From the NCBI GenBank assembly GCA_900769275.1, contig CAAGGA010000042.1:1-6229 (forward strand): a stretch of DNA of 6,229 bases, in the 5' to 3' direction. This DNA comes from an uncultured Prevotella sp. GTDB lineage: Bacteria; Bacteroidota; Bacteroidia; Bacteroidales; Bacteroidaceae. This document shows, piece after piece, positions 1 through 5,871 of this stretch. Under the pieces are notes generated by a model, which ran no database searches, was not told the origin of the DNA, and saw only the letters and a program-made list of their open reading frames with translations. A program made the translations under genes and the position numbers. The first letter of the stretch is position 1. Each line of letters starts with the position of its first letter.

Positions 1-56
1 TAACCGCATAACCGTATAACCGTATAACCGCATAACCGTAAAACCTCATAACCGTC
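1..56. repeat. Octamer tandem repeat block, seven units of TAACCGYA
   Basis: Seven consecutive 8-bp units start at position 1. Units 1-5 are TAACCGCA or TAACCGTA; unit 6 is degenerate (AAACCTCA) and unit 7 ends in TC. The array may continue left of the window. It lies just downstream of the ABC ATPase stop codon, presumably between that gene and the next gene of the operon. The same octamer appears in both orientations on the other side of the ATPase gene (770-850). Eight is not a multiple of three, so the array is unlikely to be coding. Confidence 0.85.
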
Positions 57-66
57 GTTACGGAAA

Positions 67-741
67 TCAGAGTATTGTGTTTTCTACTACCTCTCCGTCG
101 AAGAGGTTTATCGTGCGATTGGCATACTGCGCATCGTGGCGGCTGTGTGTCACCATGATGACGGTAGTGCCTTCGGCATTAAGTTGCGATAGCAGTTCCA
201 TGACTTCGTGTCCGTTCTTTGAGTCGAGATTGCCTGTCGGCTCGTCGGCAAGGATTATCCTTGGCTTTGCCACTACCGCCCGGGCTATTGCCACACGTTG
301 CTGCTGACCGCCGGAGAGTTGCTGCGGGTAGTGCGTGGCGCGCTGTGAGAGGTTTACCCTACGCAGTATCTCCAGCACCCTCTCCTTTCTTTCTGCCTTG
401 GGTACGTTGAGGTATTTCAGTTGCAAGTCAATGTTTTCCTCCACGGTAAGCTCGTCAATGAGGTTAAAGCTCTGGAACACAAAGCCTATGCGTCCCTTGC
501 GGTATTTCGTGCGCTCGCTCTCTTTCAGATGCCCTACTTCCTCACCGTCGAGGTAATAATCTCCTGAGTCAGGGTTGTCGAGAAGTCCAAGGATGCTGAG
601 CAACGTGGACTTGCCGCATCCCGACGGTCCCATGATGGCTACGAACTCGCCTTCCTTTACCTCGATACTTACTCCATTGAGTGCCGTTGTCTCCACATTC
701 TCCGTGCGGAAGACCTTTGTCAGATTGCTGATTTTTATCAT
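67..741 (-). CDS. ABC transporter ATP-binding protein, MacB/LolD type
   Basis: This 224-residue cytoplasmic ATPase would energise a MacB/FtsX-type permease, coupling ATP hydrolysis in the cytoplasm to export through the adaptor and TolC channel encoded upstream. Every nucleotide-binding motif is present: Walker A GPSGCGKST at residues 38-46, Q-loop Gln90, signature LSGGQ at 142-146, Walker B IILADE at 162-167 with catalytic Glu167, D-loop NLD at 171-173, and switch His199. The length is normal for the family. I chose the start at 741 (MIKISNLTKVF) because the open frame continues to 813 only by translating the octamer repeats, and family members begin at this motif. An A-rich stretch precedes the ATG. 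It is the third gene of the leftward operon, 139 bp after the adaptor. No permease is visible, so it should lie left of position 1. The substrate cannot be inferred. Confidence 0.95.
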   Translation of the reverse strand: MIKISNLTKVFRTENVETTALNGVSIEVKEGEFVAIMGPSGCGKSTLLSILGLLDNPDSGDYYLDGEEVGHLKESERTKYRKGRIGFVFQSFNLIDELTVEENIDLQLKYLNVPKAERKERVLEILRRVNLSQRATHYPQQLSGGQQQRVAIARAVVAKPRIILADEPTGNLDSKNGHEVMELLSQLNAEGTTVIMVTHSRHDAQYANRTINLFDGEVVENTIL

Positions 742-769
742 GATGTCTTTTTTTGATTTATTCAACTTT

Positions 770-850
770 CGGTTATGCGGTTGTAAGGTTATGCGGTTGT
801 ACGGAATATACAAATAGTCTTCACAAACCTCCGTAAAACCGTAAAACCGA
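770..850. repeat. Octamer repeats in inverted orientation between the adaptor and ATPase genes
   Basis: Four units of the complementary octamer (CGGTTATG, CGGTTGTA, AGGTTATG, CGGTTGTA) occupy 770-801. After a 29-bp spacer, two and a half units in the opposite orientation (CCGTAAAA twice, then CCGA) occupy 831-850. The inner segment CGGTTGTACGG (794-804) can pair with CCGTAAAACCG (831-841, or 839-849) at 10 of 11 positions, so the transcript could form a long hairpin between the adaptor and ATPase cistrons. Whether this trims, terminates or stabilises mRNA cannot be told from sequence. It is the same repeat family as positions 1-56. Confidence 0.8.
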
Positions 851-880
851 AGAAGTTGAAGTCCTGCGAAACTTTCTAAT

Positions 881-2131
881 TTATTTCAATTCAAGCACTT
901 CATTGTCCTTGAAAGCCTCATATCCGCTGGTGATTACCTTCTCGCCGGGTTCCAGTCCCTCTTCTATCTCATAATAGAGAGGATTCTGACGGTTGATGCG
1001 CACGTTGCGACGGTAAGCCTTGCTGCCTTTCTTGTCAAGGACAAAGACCCAGTTGCCTCCAGTAGCCTGGAAGAACGTACCGCGCGGCAGCAGTACGGCC
1101 TGCGTAGGCTTGCCAAGTTCAAGGTTCAGGTAATGGGTCTGTCCTGCCCTGATATTGTCGGGACGGGTGCCCGTGAATACAAAATCCGTGCGGAACTTTC
1201 CCTCACGCACCTCAGGATAGACCTTTCGGACGGAAAGGGCATATCGTTTCCCGTCACGCTCAAACGTTGCCGACAGCCCCACTTTCACGCGGTCTATGTA
1301 ATGCTCGTCAATCATTGCCTCTATCTTGAAGTCGCTCACGTCGTTGACCTGTCCTATCTTCTCGCCTGCCGAGATGCTCTGACCTATCTCCACGTCGAGC
1401 ATTCCAAGTTCACCGTCAATGCCGGAACGCACCTCCATCTTGCCTTTTCTCTCACGCACCAGGACCACATTACGCCGCATATTAGCCAGATTATCCTCCA
1501 TCTGATCCATCTGTATGCTACGGTACTGGGCATCTTTCTTCAGCCGTTCTGCGATGAGAACCTGCTTCTTCCTCGCCAATTCGTAGTCTTCCTTCGCCTG
1601 CAGAAAGTCTTCCCTTGACACGAGTCTATCGCGATACAGGCGTTCGTTCTGCTCAAAAGCCCTGCGCTTGCGCACCACGTCCATCTCTATCGTTGCGCTC
1701 TCCGTCTCATTGTTGAGCCTGTCCTGCTGCATAGCCACCTGAGTATTTCTCAGCAGGTTCTGCTTTTCGGCGAGTTCCGCCTCAGCATTGAGTATCTGGA
1801 GGTCGAGACTGCTGTTGGCAAGCCGTACTATCACGTCGCCTTTCCTCACTCTCTGTCCCTCCTCCGCCACCTTTTCCAGCACTATGCCGCCCTCCTCGGG
1901 CGAGATATGCACTATCCGGATTGGCACTACGGTACCTATCATGCGGACATAGTCCTTGAATTCTCCCCTTGTCACGCTGCTTACGGTCACGCCTTCGGCA
2001 TCCACCTGTATGGTGCTCTGATGATTTCCAAAGACAATCCATACGACGAATAGGAGGAGGATTGCCGCCACTGCGATGTAAGGTATGTGCTTCTTCTGCA
2101 GACCTCGCTTCTTTTCTATTATTCTGTCCAT
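881..2131 (-). CDS. Periplasmic adaptor (membrane fusion) protein, HlyD/MacA type
   Basis: This 416-residue adaptor would bridge an inner-membrane ABC permease and the TolC channel across the periplasm. A basic N-terminus is followed by one membrane anchor (about residues 16-35). The first lipoyl half-motif is around 73-108, with GGIVLEKVAEEGQRVRKGDVI. A long charged alpha-helical hairpin (about 110-228) follows, and the second lipoyl half is around 232-263, with DGELGMLDVEIGQSISAGEKIGQ. Beta-barrel and membrane-proximal domains complete the chain to residue 416. The lipoyl-hairpin-lipoyl order is diagnostic of the family. Its ATG lies inside the end of the TolC-like gene (13-bp overlap), which implies translational coupling. 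The neighbouring ATPase favours an ABC (MacA-like) partner over an RND pump. The exported substrate is unknown. Confidence 0.93.
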   Translation of the reverse strand: MDRIIEKKRGLQKKHIPYIAVAAILLLFVVWIVFGNHQSTIQVDAEGVTVSSVTRGEFKDYVRMIGTVVPIRIVHISPEEGGIVLEKVAEEGQRVRKGDVIVRLANSSLDLQILNAEAELAEKQNLLRNTQVAMQQDRLNNETESATIEMDVVRKRRAFEQNERLYRDRLVSREDFLQAKEDYELARKKQVLIAERLKKDAQYRSIQMDQMEDNLANMRRNVVLVRERKGKMEVRSGIDGELGMLDVEIGQSISAGEKIGQVNDVSDFKIEAMIDEHYIDRVKVGLSATFERDGKRYALSVRKVYPEVREGKFRTDFVFTGTRPDNIRAGQTHYLNLELGKPTQAVLLPRGTFFQATGGNWVFVLDKKGSKAYRRNVRINRQNPLYYEIEEGLEPGEKVITSGYEAFKDNEVLELK

Positions 2132-3444
2132 AGAGGTATTCCTTTATAATATTGCAACAATCTTGTCTTGAATATAAAAGTCAAGCGGCACCGGAGCAAC
2201 AGAGCCTCACTCTGCAACAACGTCACTGCCTGCGTCTGAACGTCAATGGCAGAGGAAAGACCCTCCTCGTATTTCCTTATCGTCTGTTTCAAGGCTACGC
2301 TGTCAGCCTCCACCTTGCGCCTCATCTTCTCCGTTTCCTTACGGCTGTTCTCCCTGTCGCTGTATGTCTCGCAGACAAGACGTTGCAGTTCACGTCGGTT
2401 ATAGTCCAACTCCTCTTCTGCCCGCCTGACATTGTTCCTGCTCTTGCGTATGCTGCTTAATGTGCTCAGCCTGTTGAATAAAGGAATGGAGAGCGTGGCA
2501 CTGAGGTATTCTCCTGCATTATTGCGAAACTGCTCACTGAACCTCATTGCCCCTGCCTTGTGCAGCTGCTTGTTGTATGTCGTGGAAACGCCTGCTCCGA
2601 TGTGAAGAGATGGAAACAGTGCGCCCCTGCTTGCCCTCAGACCGTACCTTGCCACCTGGAGATTATGCTCTGCCTGCCTTATCTTCGGGTTGAAAAACCT
2701 CGCCTGCGAATACACGGATTCCGGACTCTCCATCAATGCAGGCTCCCCGATGCCGCAGGTATCACAGTCTGCCAGTGAGAGTGTATCCTCCACGGGAAAA
2801 TTCATCTGACGCTTCAACGCTATGAGAGCCTTGTCATAAAGGCTTTGCTGATGCGTCACCTCATAGTCGTCAGAAGCGTATGTGGCACGCATCTGTGAGA
2901 CATCCGCCTCGCTCTTCCTGCCTACCTGAACCATCACCTCCGTCTGTCGGAGCAGCATCATGCTCTCATCCCGCTTCCTCCTGGCTATCTCCACGCTGCC
3001 CTTGCAGTAGAGCAGCTCGATGTAACTCGCCAGAACGTCCTGCGCCGTCTGGTCTTTCTGCGCCTGCAACCTGCTTCGCCCGAGGAGTACGTTTGCCTTG
3101 GAAGCACGCAAATCGTTGTATCTCTGGAAACCATCAAAGACGGGTATGCTGGCAGAGAGACTGTAACCATTGTAGAAAGTGCTGACATCTGTATAGGTAT
3201 TGGTCTCAGGGTCAATGGCACGACCGAAATTATACTGCCCTCCTATTCTGCCCTCCACGCTCGGGAGAAAGGCACCCGCATCCCTTGTCCTGTCTATCCT
3301 GCTCTCCTCCAAAGCCAAAGCCTGTAGCCTCACGTCATGATTGTGATTGACTGCATACTGTATGCACTGCTCCACAGTCCACGCTTCATGCGCCATGCAG
3401 GGAAGAGTGGTGAGAAAGAGTAATATGTAAACTGTTCTTTTCAT
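2119..3444 (-). CDS. TolC-family outer-membrane efflux protein
   Basis: This 441-residue outer-membrane channel is the exit duct of the efflux complex. Residues 1-18 look like a type I signal peptide (basic MKR, hydrophobic core, likely cleavage after CMA), followed by WTVEQCIQYAV, the usual first helix of the family. Two internally related OEP halves are visible. The strand-turn motif SIPVFDGFQRYNDLR near 99-113 matches SIPLFNRLSTLSSIR near 319-333, and VGRKSEADV (174-182) matches YEEGLSSAIDV (392-402). Length and helical content are normal. The Cys at 16 is preceded by Pro, so a lipoprotein signal is unlikely. It is the first gene of the leftward operon, with a Bacteroidetes-type promoter only about 20 bp upstream and hence a very short leader. 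Confidence 0.94.
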   Translation of the reverse strand: MKRTVYILLFLTTLPCMAHEAWTVEQCIQYAVNHNHDVRLQALALEESRIDRTRDAGAFLPSVEGRIGGQYNFGRAIDPETNTYTDVSTFYNGYSLSASIPVFDGFQRYNDLRASKANVLLGRSRLQAQKDQTAQDVLASYIELLYCKGSVEIARRKRDESMMLLRQTEVMVQVGRKSEADVSQMRATYASDDYEVTHQQSLYDKALIALKRQMNFPVEDTLSLADCDTCGIGEPALMESPESVYSQARFFNPKIRQAEHNLQVARYGLRASRGALFPSLHIGAGVSTTYNKQLHKAGAMRFSEQFRNNAGEYLSATLSIPLFNRLSTLSSIRKSRNNVRRAEEELDYNRRELQRLVCETYSDRENSRKETEKMRRKVEADSVALKQTIRKYEEGLSSAIDVQTQAVTLLQSEALLLRCRLTFIFKTRLLQYYKGIPLWTE

Positions 3445-3461
3445 CCTTTTGGTCTTTGATG

Positions 3462-3491
3462 CAAAGTTACGACAATCTCGACTACCTACAA
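3462..3491 (-). promoter_or_regulatory. Predicted promoter of the efflux operon
   Basis: On the minus strand TAACTTTG (3469-3462) matches the Bacteroidetes -7 consensus TAnnTTTG exactly. A TTG (3491-3489) lies 19 nt further upstream, the expected place for the -33 element, although the fuller TTTG is not present. The start of transcription would fall near 3455, leaving a leader of roughly 10 nt before the ATG at 3444. The 2 x 23-bp repeat lies directly upstream, in an activator-like position. I found no sigma-54 GG-N10-GC pair here. Confidence 0.65.
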
Positions 3492-3516
3492 TGCTTTTTA
3501 CTCTCTCAAAACTGCG

Positions 3517-3562
3517 ATTGTATTAAAACAATACACTTCATTGTATTAAAACAATACACTTC
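3517..3562. promoter_or_regulatory. Tandem 23-bp operator-like repeat (two perfect copies)
   Basis: Positions 3517-3539 and 3540-3562 are identical and directly adjoining. Each copy contains the inverted repeat TGTATT-AAAAC-AATACA (3519-3535 and 3542-3558), as expected for a dimeric helix-turn-helix protein. The 23-bp period is about 2.2 helical turns. The block lies upstream of both divergent promoters, roughly 60-110 bp from the inferred efflux start and 80-130 bp from the inferred regulator start, which suits activation better than repression. The most likely ligand is the response regulator encoded at 3678-4199; that link is inference from context. Confidence 0.65.
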
Positions 3563-3629
3563 CGGGACTGACAACGCCAAACTACTGTTTTTTTTCACGG
3601 CACACACCATCGTTTCCCACGAAATTCCT

Positions 3630-3637
3630 TATCTTTG
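3630..3637 (+). promoter_or_regulatory. Predicted -7 box of the two-component operon
   Basis: TATCTTTG is an exact match to the Bacteroidetes -7 consensus TAnnTTTG and lies 40 bp before the regulator ATG, giving a leader of about 35 nt. I see no convincing TTTG at the expected -33 distance, so this promoter may be weak or depend on an activator such as one bound at the tandem repeat upstream. Confidence 0.5.
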
Positions 3638-3677
3638 CACAAAGATTCCAACATACGAAAACCTCATTACCCACACA

Positions 3678-4199
3678 ATGGCAAACTACGGAACCATACT
3701 CGTCGTCGATGACAACACGTCTATCTTTACCACTCTGGAGATATGTCTCGATGGTGTCTTTGACCGCATCCTGACACTTACCAAACCCGAAAACATCCTT
3801 ACTACATTAGGACAGGAAACAGTTGACGTAATACTTCTCGACATGAACTTCTCCCTCGGCGTGAACACCGGACAGGAAGGACTGCTCTGGGTGCACGCCA
3901 TTCATCGCCGCCATCCCAACATCCCCATCGTGCTGATGACTGCCTACGCTGACGTCAGGCTTGCCGTCAAGGGTCTCAAGAACGGTGCCGCCGACTTCGT
4001 CACGAAACCATGGGACAACCACGAACTGATACGCACTCTGAAAGATGCCATCGACAGCAATACGGAAGTCATTCCATTAGAGAGAATGGAAGAGGAACAC
4101 GTGCGGAAAGTCGTGGACAAATGTCACGGGAATATAAGCAAAGCCGCTGAACTGCTTGAAATCTCTCGCCAACGGCTGTACAAAAAACTGAGGAAATAA
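3678..4199 (+). CDS. Response regulator, receiver plus Fis-type HTH, no AAA+ domain
   Basis: This 173-residue DNA-binding response regulator consists of a receiver domain (about 5-125) with acidic pair Asp11-Asp12, phosphoacceptor Asp55 in VILLDMNF, Thr88, and Lys110-Pro111 in TKPWDN. A short linker leads to a C-terminal Fis-type helix-turn-helix (about 140-173; HGNISKAAELLEISRQRLYKKL). The receiver, especially LDMNF...NTGQEG and KPWDN, resembles Bacteroidetes NtrC-type regulators, which normally carry a roughly 240-residue sigma-54 AAA+ domain between these two parts. Here that domain is absent, which gives the domain order of the RegA/PrrA/ActR family. I chose the ATG at 3678 because the frame upstream runs through the promoter and operator repeat. 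The protein is predicted to be phosphorylated by the kinase downstream and to regulate the divergent efflux operon. Its last codons are duplicated just beyond the stop. Confidence 0.92.
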   Translation: MANYGTILVVDDNTSIFTTLEICLDGVFDRILTLTKPENILTTLGQETVDVILLDMNFSLGVNTGQEGLLWVHAIHRRHPNIPIVLMTAYADVRLAVKGLKNGAADFVTKPWDNHELIRTLKDAIDSNTEVIPLERMEEEHVRKVVDKCHGNISKAAELLEISRQRLYKKLRK

Positions 4200-4233
4200 C
4201 CAAACGGCTGTACAAAGACCTAAAGAAATGACC
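4170..4233 (+). repeat. Imperfect 32-bp tandem duplication at the regulator/kinase junction
   Basis: Positions 4170-4201 and 4202-4233 match at 26 of 32 bases with no gaps. Copy 1 encodes the end of the regulator (QRLYKKLRK, then TAA). Copy 2, two bases out of frame with it, would encode KRLYKDLKK, then TGA, and this TGA overlaps the kinase ATG as ATGA. Copy 2 therefore looks like a second, now untranslated, regulator C-terminus with the original overlapping stop/start. Confidence 0.85.
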
Positions 4234-5073
4234 ATTATCCTACTCATATTACTTGCCACAGCCGTCATACTGACCGGCATGGTTTTTATACATCATCAAG
4301 ACAAATTGAGGCTGAGAGCACACCTGATGCGTGAAGCAGTAAGAAACCATGACTTCACTTTCCGCCTGCCCGTAAAAGGTCTCTTCTACGGAGAACGAGC
4401 ATTGCAAGAAGTACTTAACGACCTCGGACAGGACATAAACCGCCTTGTTGCGCAAAAGGAAGTGGAATCATGGCAAAGGCTGACACGCGTTCTCACACAC
4501 GAAATCATGAACGTCACGACACCTATACAGAGTATAAGTCAGGCATACCTTGAACATCCTGACGTGCAGGGGTCATCCCTCGAAAAAGGCATACAGGCCA
4601 TTAACGATGCCAGTACGCATCTCGTCACATTCGTTGACAGCTACAGGAAATTGACACAACTGCAGGAACCCGTGAAAAGCGAGCATGACCTGCAATCTTT
4701 CATCTACGGCATCTCCGCCCTCTATCCCTCACTCGAATGGACTATCAACATTCCCCCGACACGCATAAGCATGGACGAATCCCTCGTCAGACAAGTGTGC
4801 ATCAACATCATCAAGAACGCCATAGAAGCAAATGCAAAGACCGTAGCGTTCACGTGGCATGATGCCTCTCTCTATATCAGCAACGACGGAACGCCGATAC
4901 CACCGGAAATCAGAAGAGACATCTTCATTCCGTTCTATACCACAAAGCAGTCTGGCACAGGAATAGGTCTCGCTCTCTCCCGCCAGCTGATGGCAAAGCA
5001 AGGCGGATACCTCTCCCTTGCCGACAAGGCTGACAGCGGTTATCATACTACTTTCATCGTTGCTTTCCAATGA
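4228..5073 (+). CDS. Short sensor histidine kinase, NtrB-like, without PAS or periplasmic domain
   Basis: This 281-residue membrane-tethered histidine kinase is the expected partner of the regulator just upstream. One N-terminal membrane helix (about 2-21) leads into a short cytoplasmic helical linker (about 25-80). The phosphoacceptor domain follows, with His91 in LTHEIMN, and then an HATPase domain with N-box NIIKNAIEA (193-201), G1 SNDGTP (218-223), F-box FIPFYTTK (233-240) and G2 GTGIGLA (243-249). All catalytic motifs look intact. Related Bacteroidetes kinases, as I recall them, are well over 400 residues and carry a PAS-like segment before the SW.RLTRVLTHEIMN stretch; here the linker runs straight into it. 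With a single helix at the extreme N-terminus there is no periplasmic sensor loop, so the signal is probably sensed in the membrane or cytoplasm. It starts 28 bp after the regulator stop. Confidence 0.92.
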   Translation: MTIILLILLATAVILTGMVFIHHQDKLRLRAHLMREAVRNHDFTFRLPVKGLFYGERALQEVLNDLGQDINRLVAQKEVESWQRLTRVLTHEIMNVTTPIQSISQAYLEHPDVQGSSLEKGIQAINDASTHLVTFVDSYRKLTQLQEPVKSEHDLQSFIYGISALYPSLEWTINIPPTRISMDESLVRQVCINIIKNAIEANAKTVAFTWHDASLYISNDGTPIPPEIRRDIFIPFYTTKQSGTGIGLALSRQLMAKQGGYLSLADKADSGYHTTFIVAFQ

Positions 5074-5086
5074 GTTGATGACAGTC

Positions 5087-5119
5087 GGCTATGAATCGCC
5101 ACACTATAGCCCAATTTTT
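5087..5119 (+). terminator. Possible weak terminator after the kinase gene
   Basis: GGCTAT (5087-5092) pairs with ATAGCC (5106-5111) around a 13-nt loop, and CAATTTTT follows. The stem is short, the loop is long, and three bases separate the stem from the T run. Its position 13 bp after the kinase stop is right for ending the rightward operon. Confidence 0.35.
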
Positions 5120-5270
5120 CAACAAGAGAGACCTATTCCCCTCAAAATCCTCTGCCGTTTCGGGAATTTACACAAAAATGAGATTATGCTGATTGGTATG
5201 GATATAGGTGGGTTCTATTAATTACTTCCCTTGATACTGACTTCACTATGATACAGCACAAACTTAGAAA

Positions 5271-5315
5271 TAAAAACAGCCACCGTTCACGATTATCATT
5301 GTGAACGGCGGCTGT
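5271..5315 (-). terminator. Rho-independent terminator of the HEPN/MNT/DUF2442 cluster
   Basis: A 15-bp stem is formed by 5276-5290 and 5301-5315 around a 10-nt loop. The single imperfection (5282/5309) is an A-C mismatch on the plus strand but a U-G wobble in the minus-strand transcript. The minus-strand RNA then runs into a U tract (5276-5272), whereas the plus-strand side has none. It begins 14 bp beyond the stop of the leftward DUF2442 gene, so it acts on the leftward cluster. Confidence 0.85.
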
Positions 5316-5329
5316 CAGATGTTCAATTT

Positions 5330-5578
5330 CTAAGCAGACTTCCCGTATTCATAAATGCAATCACTGGCAAGGTCTATTTCGTCATTCCAACAGACACACG
5401 TCCTGCTGCTGTCAAGTTGCGCCTGACCGAACAAGCCAAAAGTCTCCGACAAAGACCGGAACGACGGCAACGTCTCAATATCTTCCTTTACATCATAGAT
5501 GACCTTATAGCCATCATCAAACTCTACGGCAAGACGGAAGTCATCCAATACCGCAAGCGTCTTAATCCGTGGTATCAT
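5330..5578 (-). CDS. DUF2442 domain-containing protein
   Basis: This 82-residue small soluble protein of unknown biochemical function covers essentially one DUF2442 domain. Recognisable features are the opening strands KTLAVLDDFRLAVEFDDG with a following YDV, the central GLFGQAQLDSS, and the C-terminal CWNDEIDLASDCIYEYG (W.....IDL....IY), characteristic of the family. There is no signal peptide or membrane segment. DUF2442 proteins are often found beside small toxin-antitoxin-like partners, commonly DUF4160. Here the partner is a MNT nucleotidyltransferase: the ATG of this gene overlaps its TGA by 4 bp (ATGA), which implies translational coupling. It is the last gene before the terminator at 5271-5315. 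The family call is firm; a regulatory or antitoxin role is only context. Confidence 0.85.
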   Translation of the reverse strand: MIPRIKTLAVLDDFRLAVEFDDGYKVIYDVKEDIETLPSFRSLSETFGLFGQAQLDSSRTCVCWNDEIDLASDCIYEYGKSA

Positions 5579-5871
5579 ATCTGAATACTAGTTTTCATTA
5601 TATCCTCATAGAGTGGCGACGGATGACATTCCTCAATCAACACTGGCTCTATGAGGTCATTGATTTTTCTACTTGCCGTCCATAACAAAGGAACATTGGC
5701 AAACCAGTCGCCCACCATCTTTGGCACAACCACGGCAATGTCAATATCACTATCCTCACGCTGAGTACCTTTGCTATACGACCCATAGAGATACTCTTTG
5801 GTAGGCTTGAAATACCCAGAGATGGCATCCTTATATTGTCTTGCGATTCTTATAGCATTGTCTCTATCCAT
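5575..5871 (-). CDS. MNT-type minimal nucleotidyltransferase
   Basis: This 98-residue minimal nucleotidyltransferase of the DNA polymerase beta superfamily carries GSYSKGT at residues 30-36, followed by the metal-binding pair Asp42 and Asp44 in SDIDIAVVV. A likely third acidic residue is Glu75 in DLIEPVLIE. Length and fold order match single-domain MNT proteins. In HEPN/MNT modules the MNT partner neutralises the HEPN RNase toxin, in characterised cases by transferring AMP groups onto it. Here the upstream gene, overlapping by 22 bp, encodes a HEPN domain, so the pairing is conventional, but the HEPN gene appears 5'-truncated. The catalytic residues look intact, so an active enzyme is possible even without a functional partner. 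The start at 5871 (MDRDNAIRIARQY) gives a complete domain. Confidence 0.88.
   Translation of the reverse strand: MDRDNAIRIARQYKDAISGYFKPTKEYLYGSYSKGTQREDSDIDIAVVVPKMVGDWFANVPLLWTASRKINDLIEPVLIEECHPSPLYEDIMKTSIQI

Noticed and set aside
1..56. CRISPR array
   Set aside because: The units are 8 bp and directly adjoining with no spacers; this is a minisatellite.
742..813. N-terminal extension of the ABC ATPase back to an ATG at 813
   Set aside because: The extra 24 residues are translation of the octamer repeats and an A-rich leader; the conserved family start is MIKISNLTKVF at 741.
1133..1618. 161-codon plus-strand open frame
   Set aside because: It is antisense to the adaptor gene, whose protein shows clear family structure throughout this interval.
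3456..3677. N-terminal extension of the response regulator back to an ATG at 3456
   Set aside because: It runs through both predicted -7 boxes and the tandem 23-bp repeat, and the receiver fold begins properly at the ATG at 3678.
3445..3677. Sigma-54 (-24/-12) promoter, expected for an NtrC-like neighbour
   Set aside because: I looked on both strands for GG-N10-GC with flanking consensus and found none; the TAnnTTTG boxes explain both directions better.
5018..5221. Plus-strand open frame of 67 codons overlapping the end of the kinase gene
   Set aside because: Its first part is the kinase gene in another frame, the rest shows no family pattern, and no ribosome binding site is visible.
5259..5266. 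Exact -7 box (TAAGTTTG) on the minus strand that could start a transcript antisense to the kinase gene
   Set aside because: No -33 element lies at the right distance, it sits just past the leftward terminator, and an 8-base motif with four fixed-position Ts can occur by chance.
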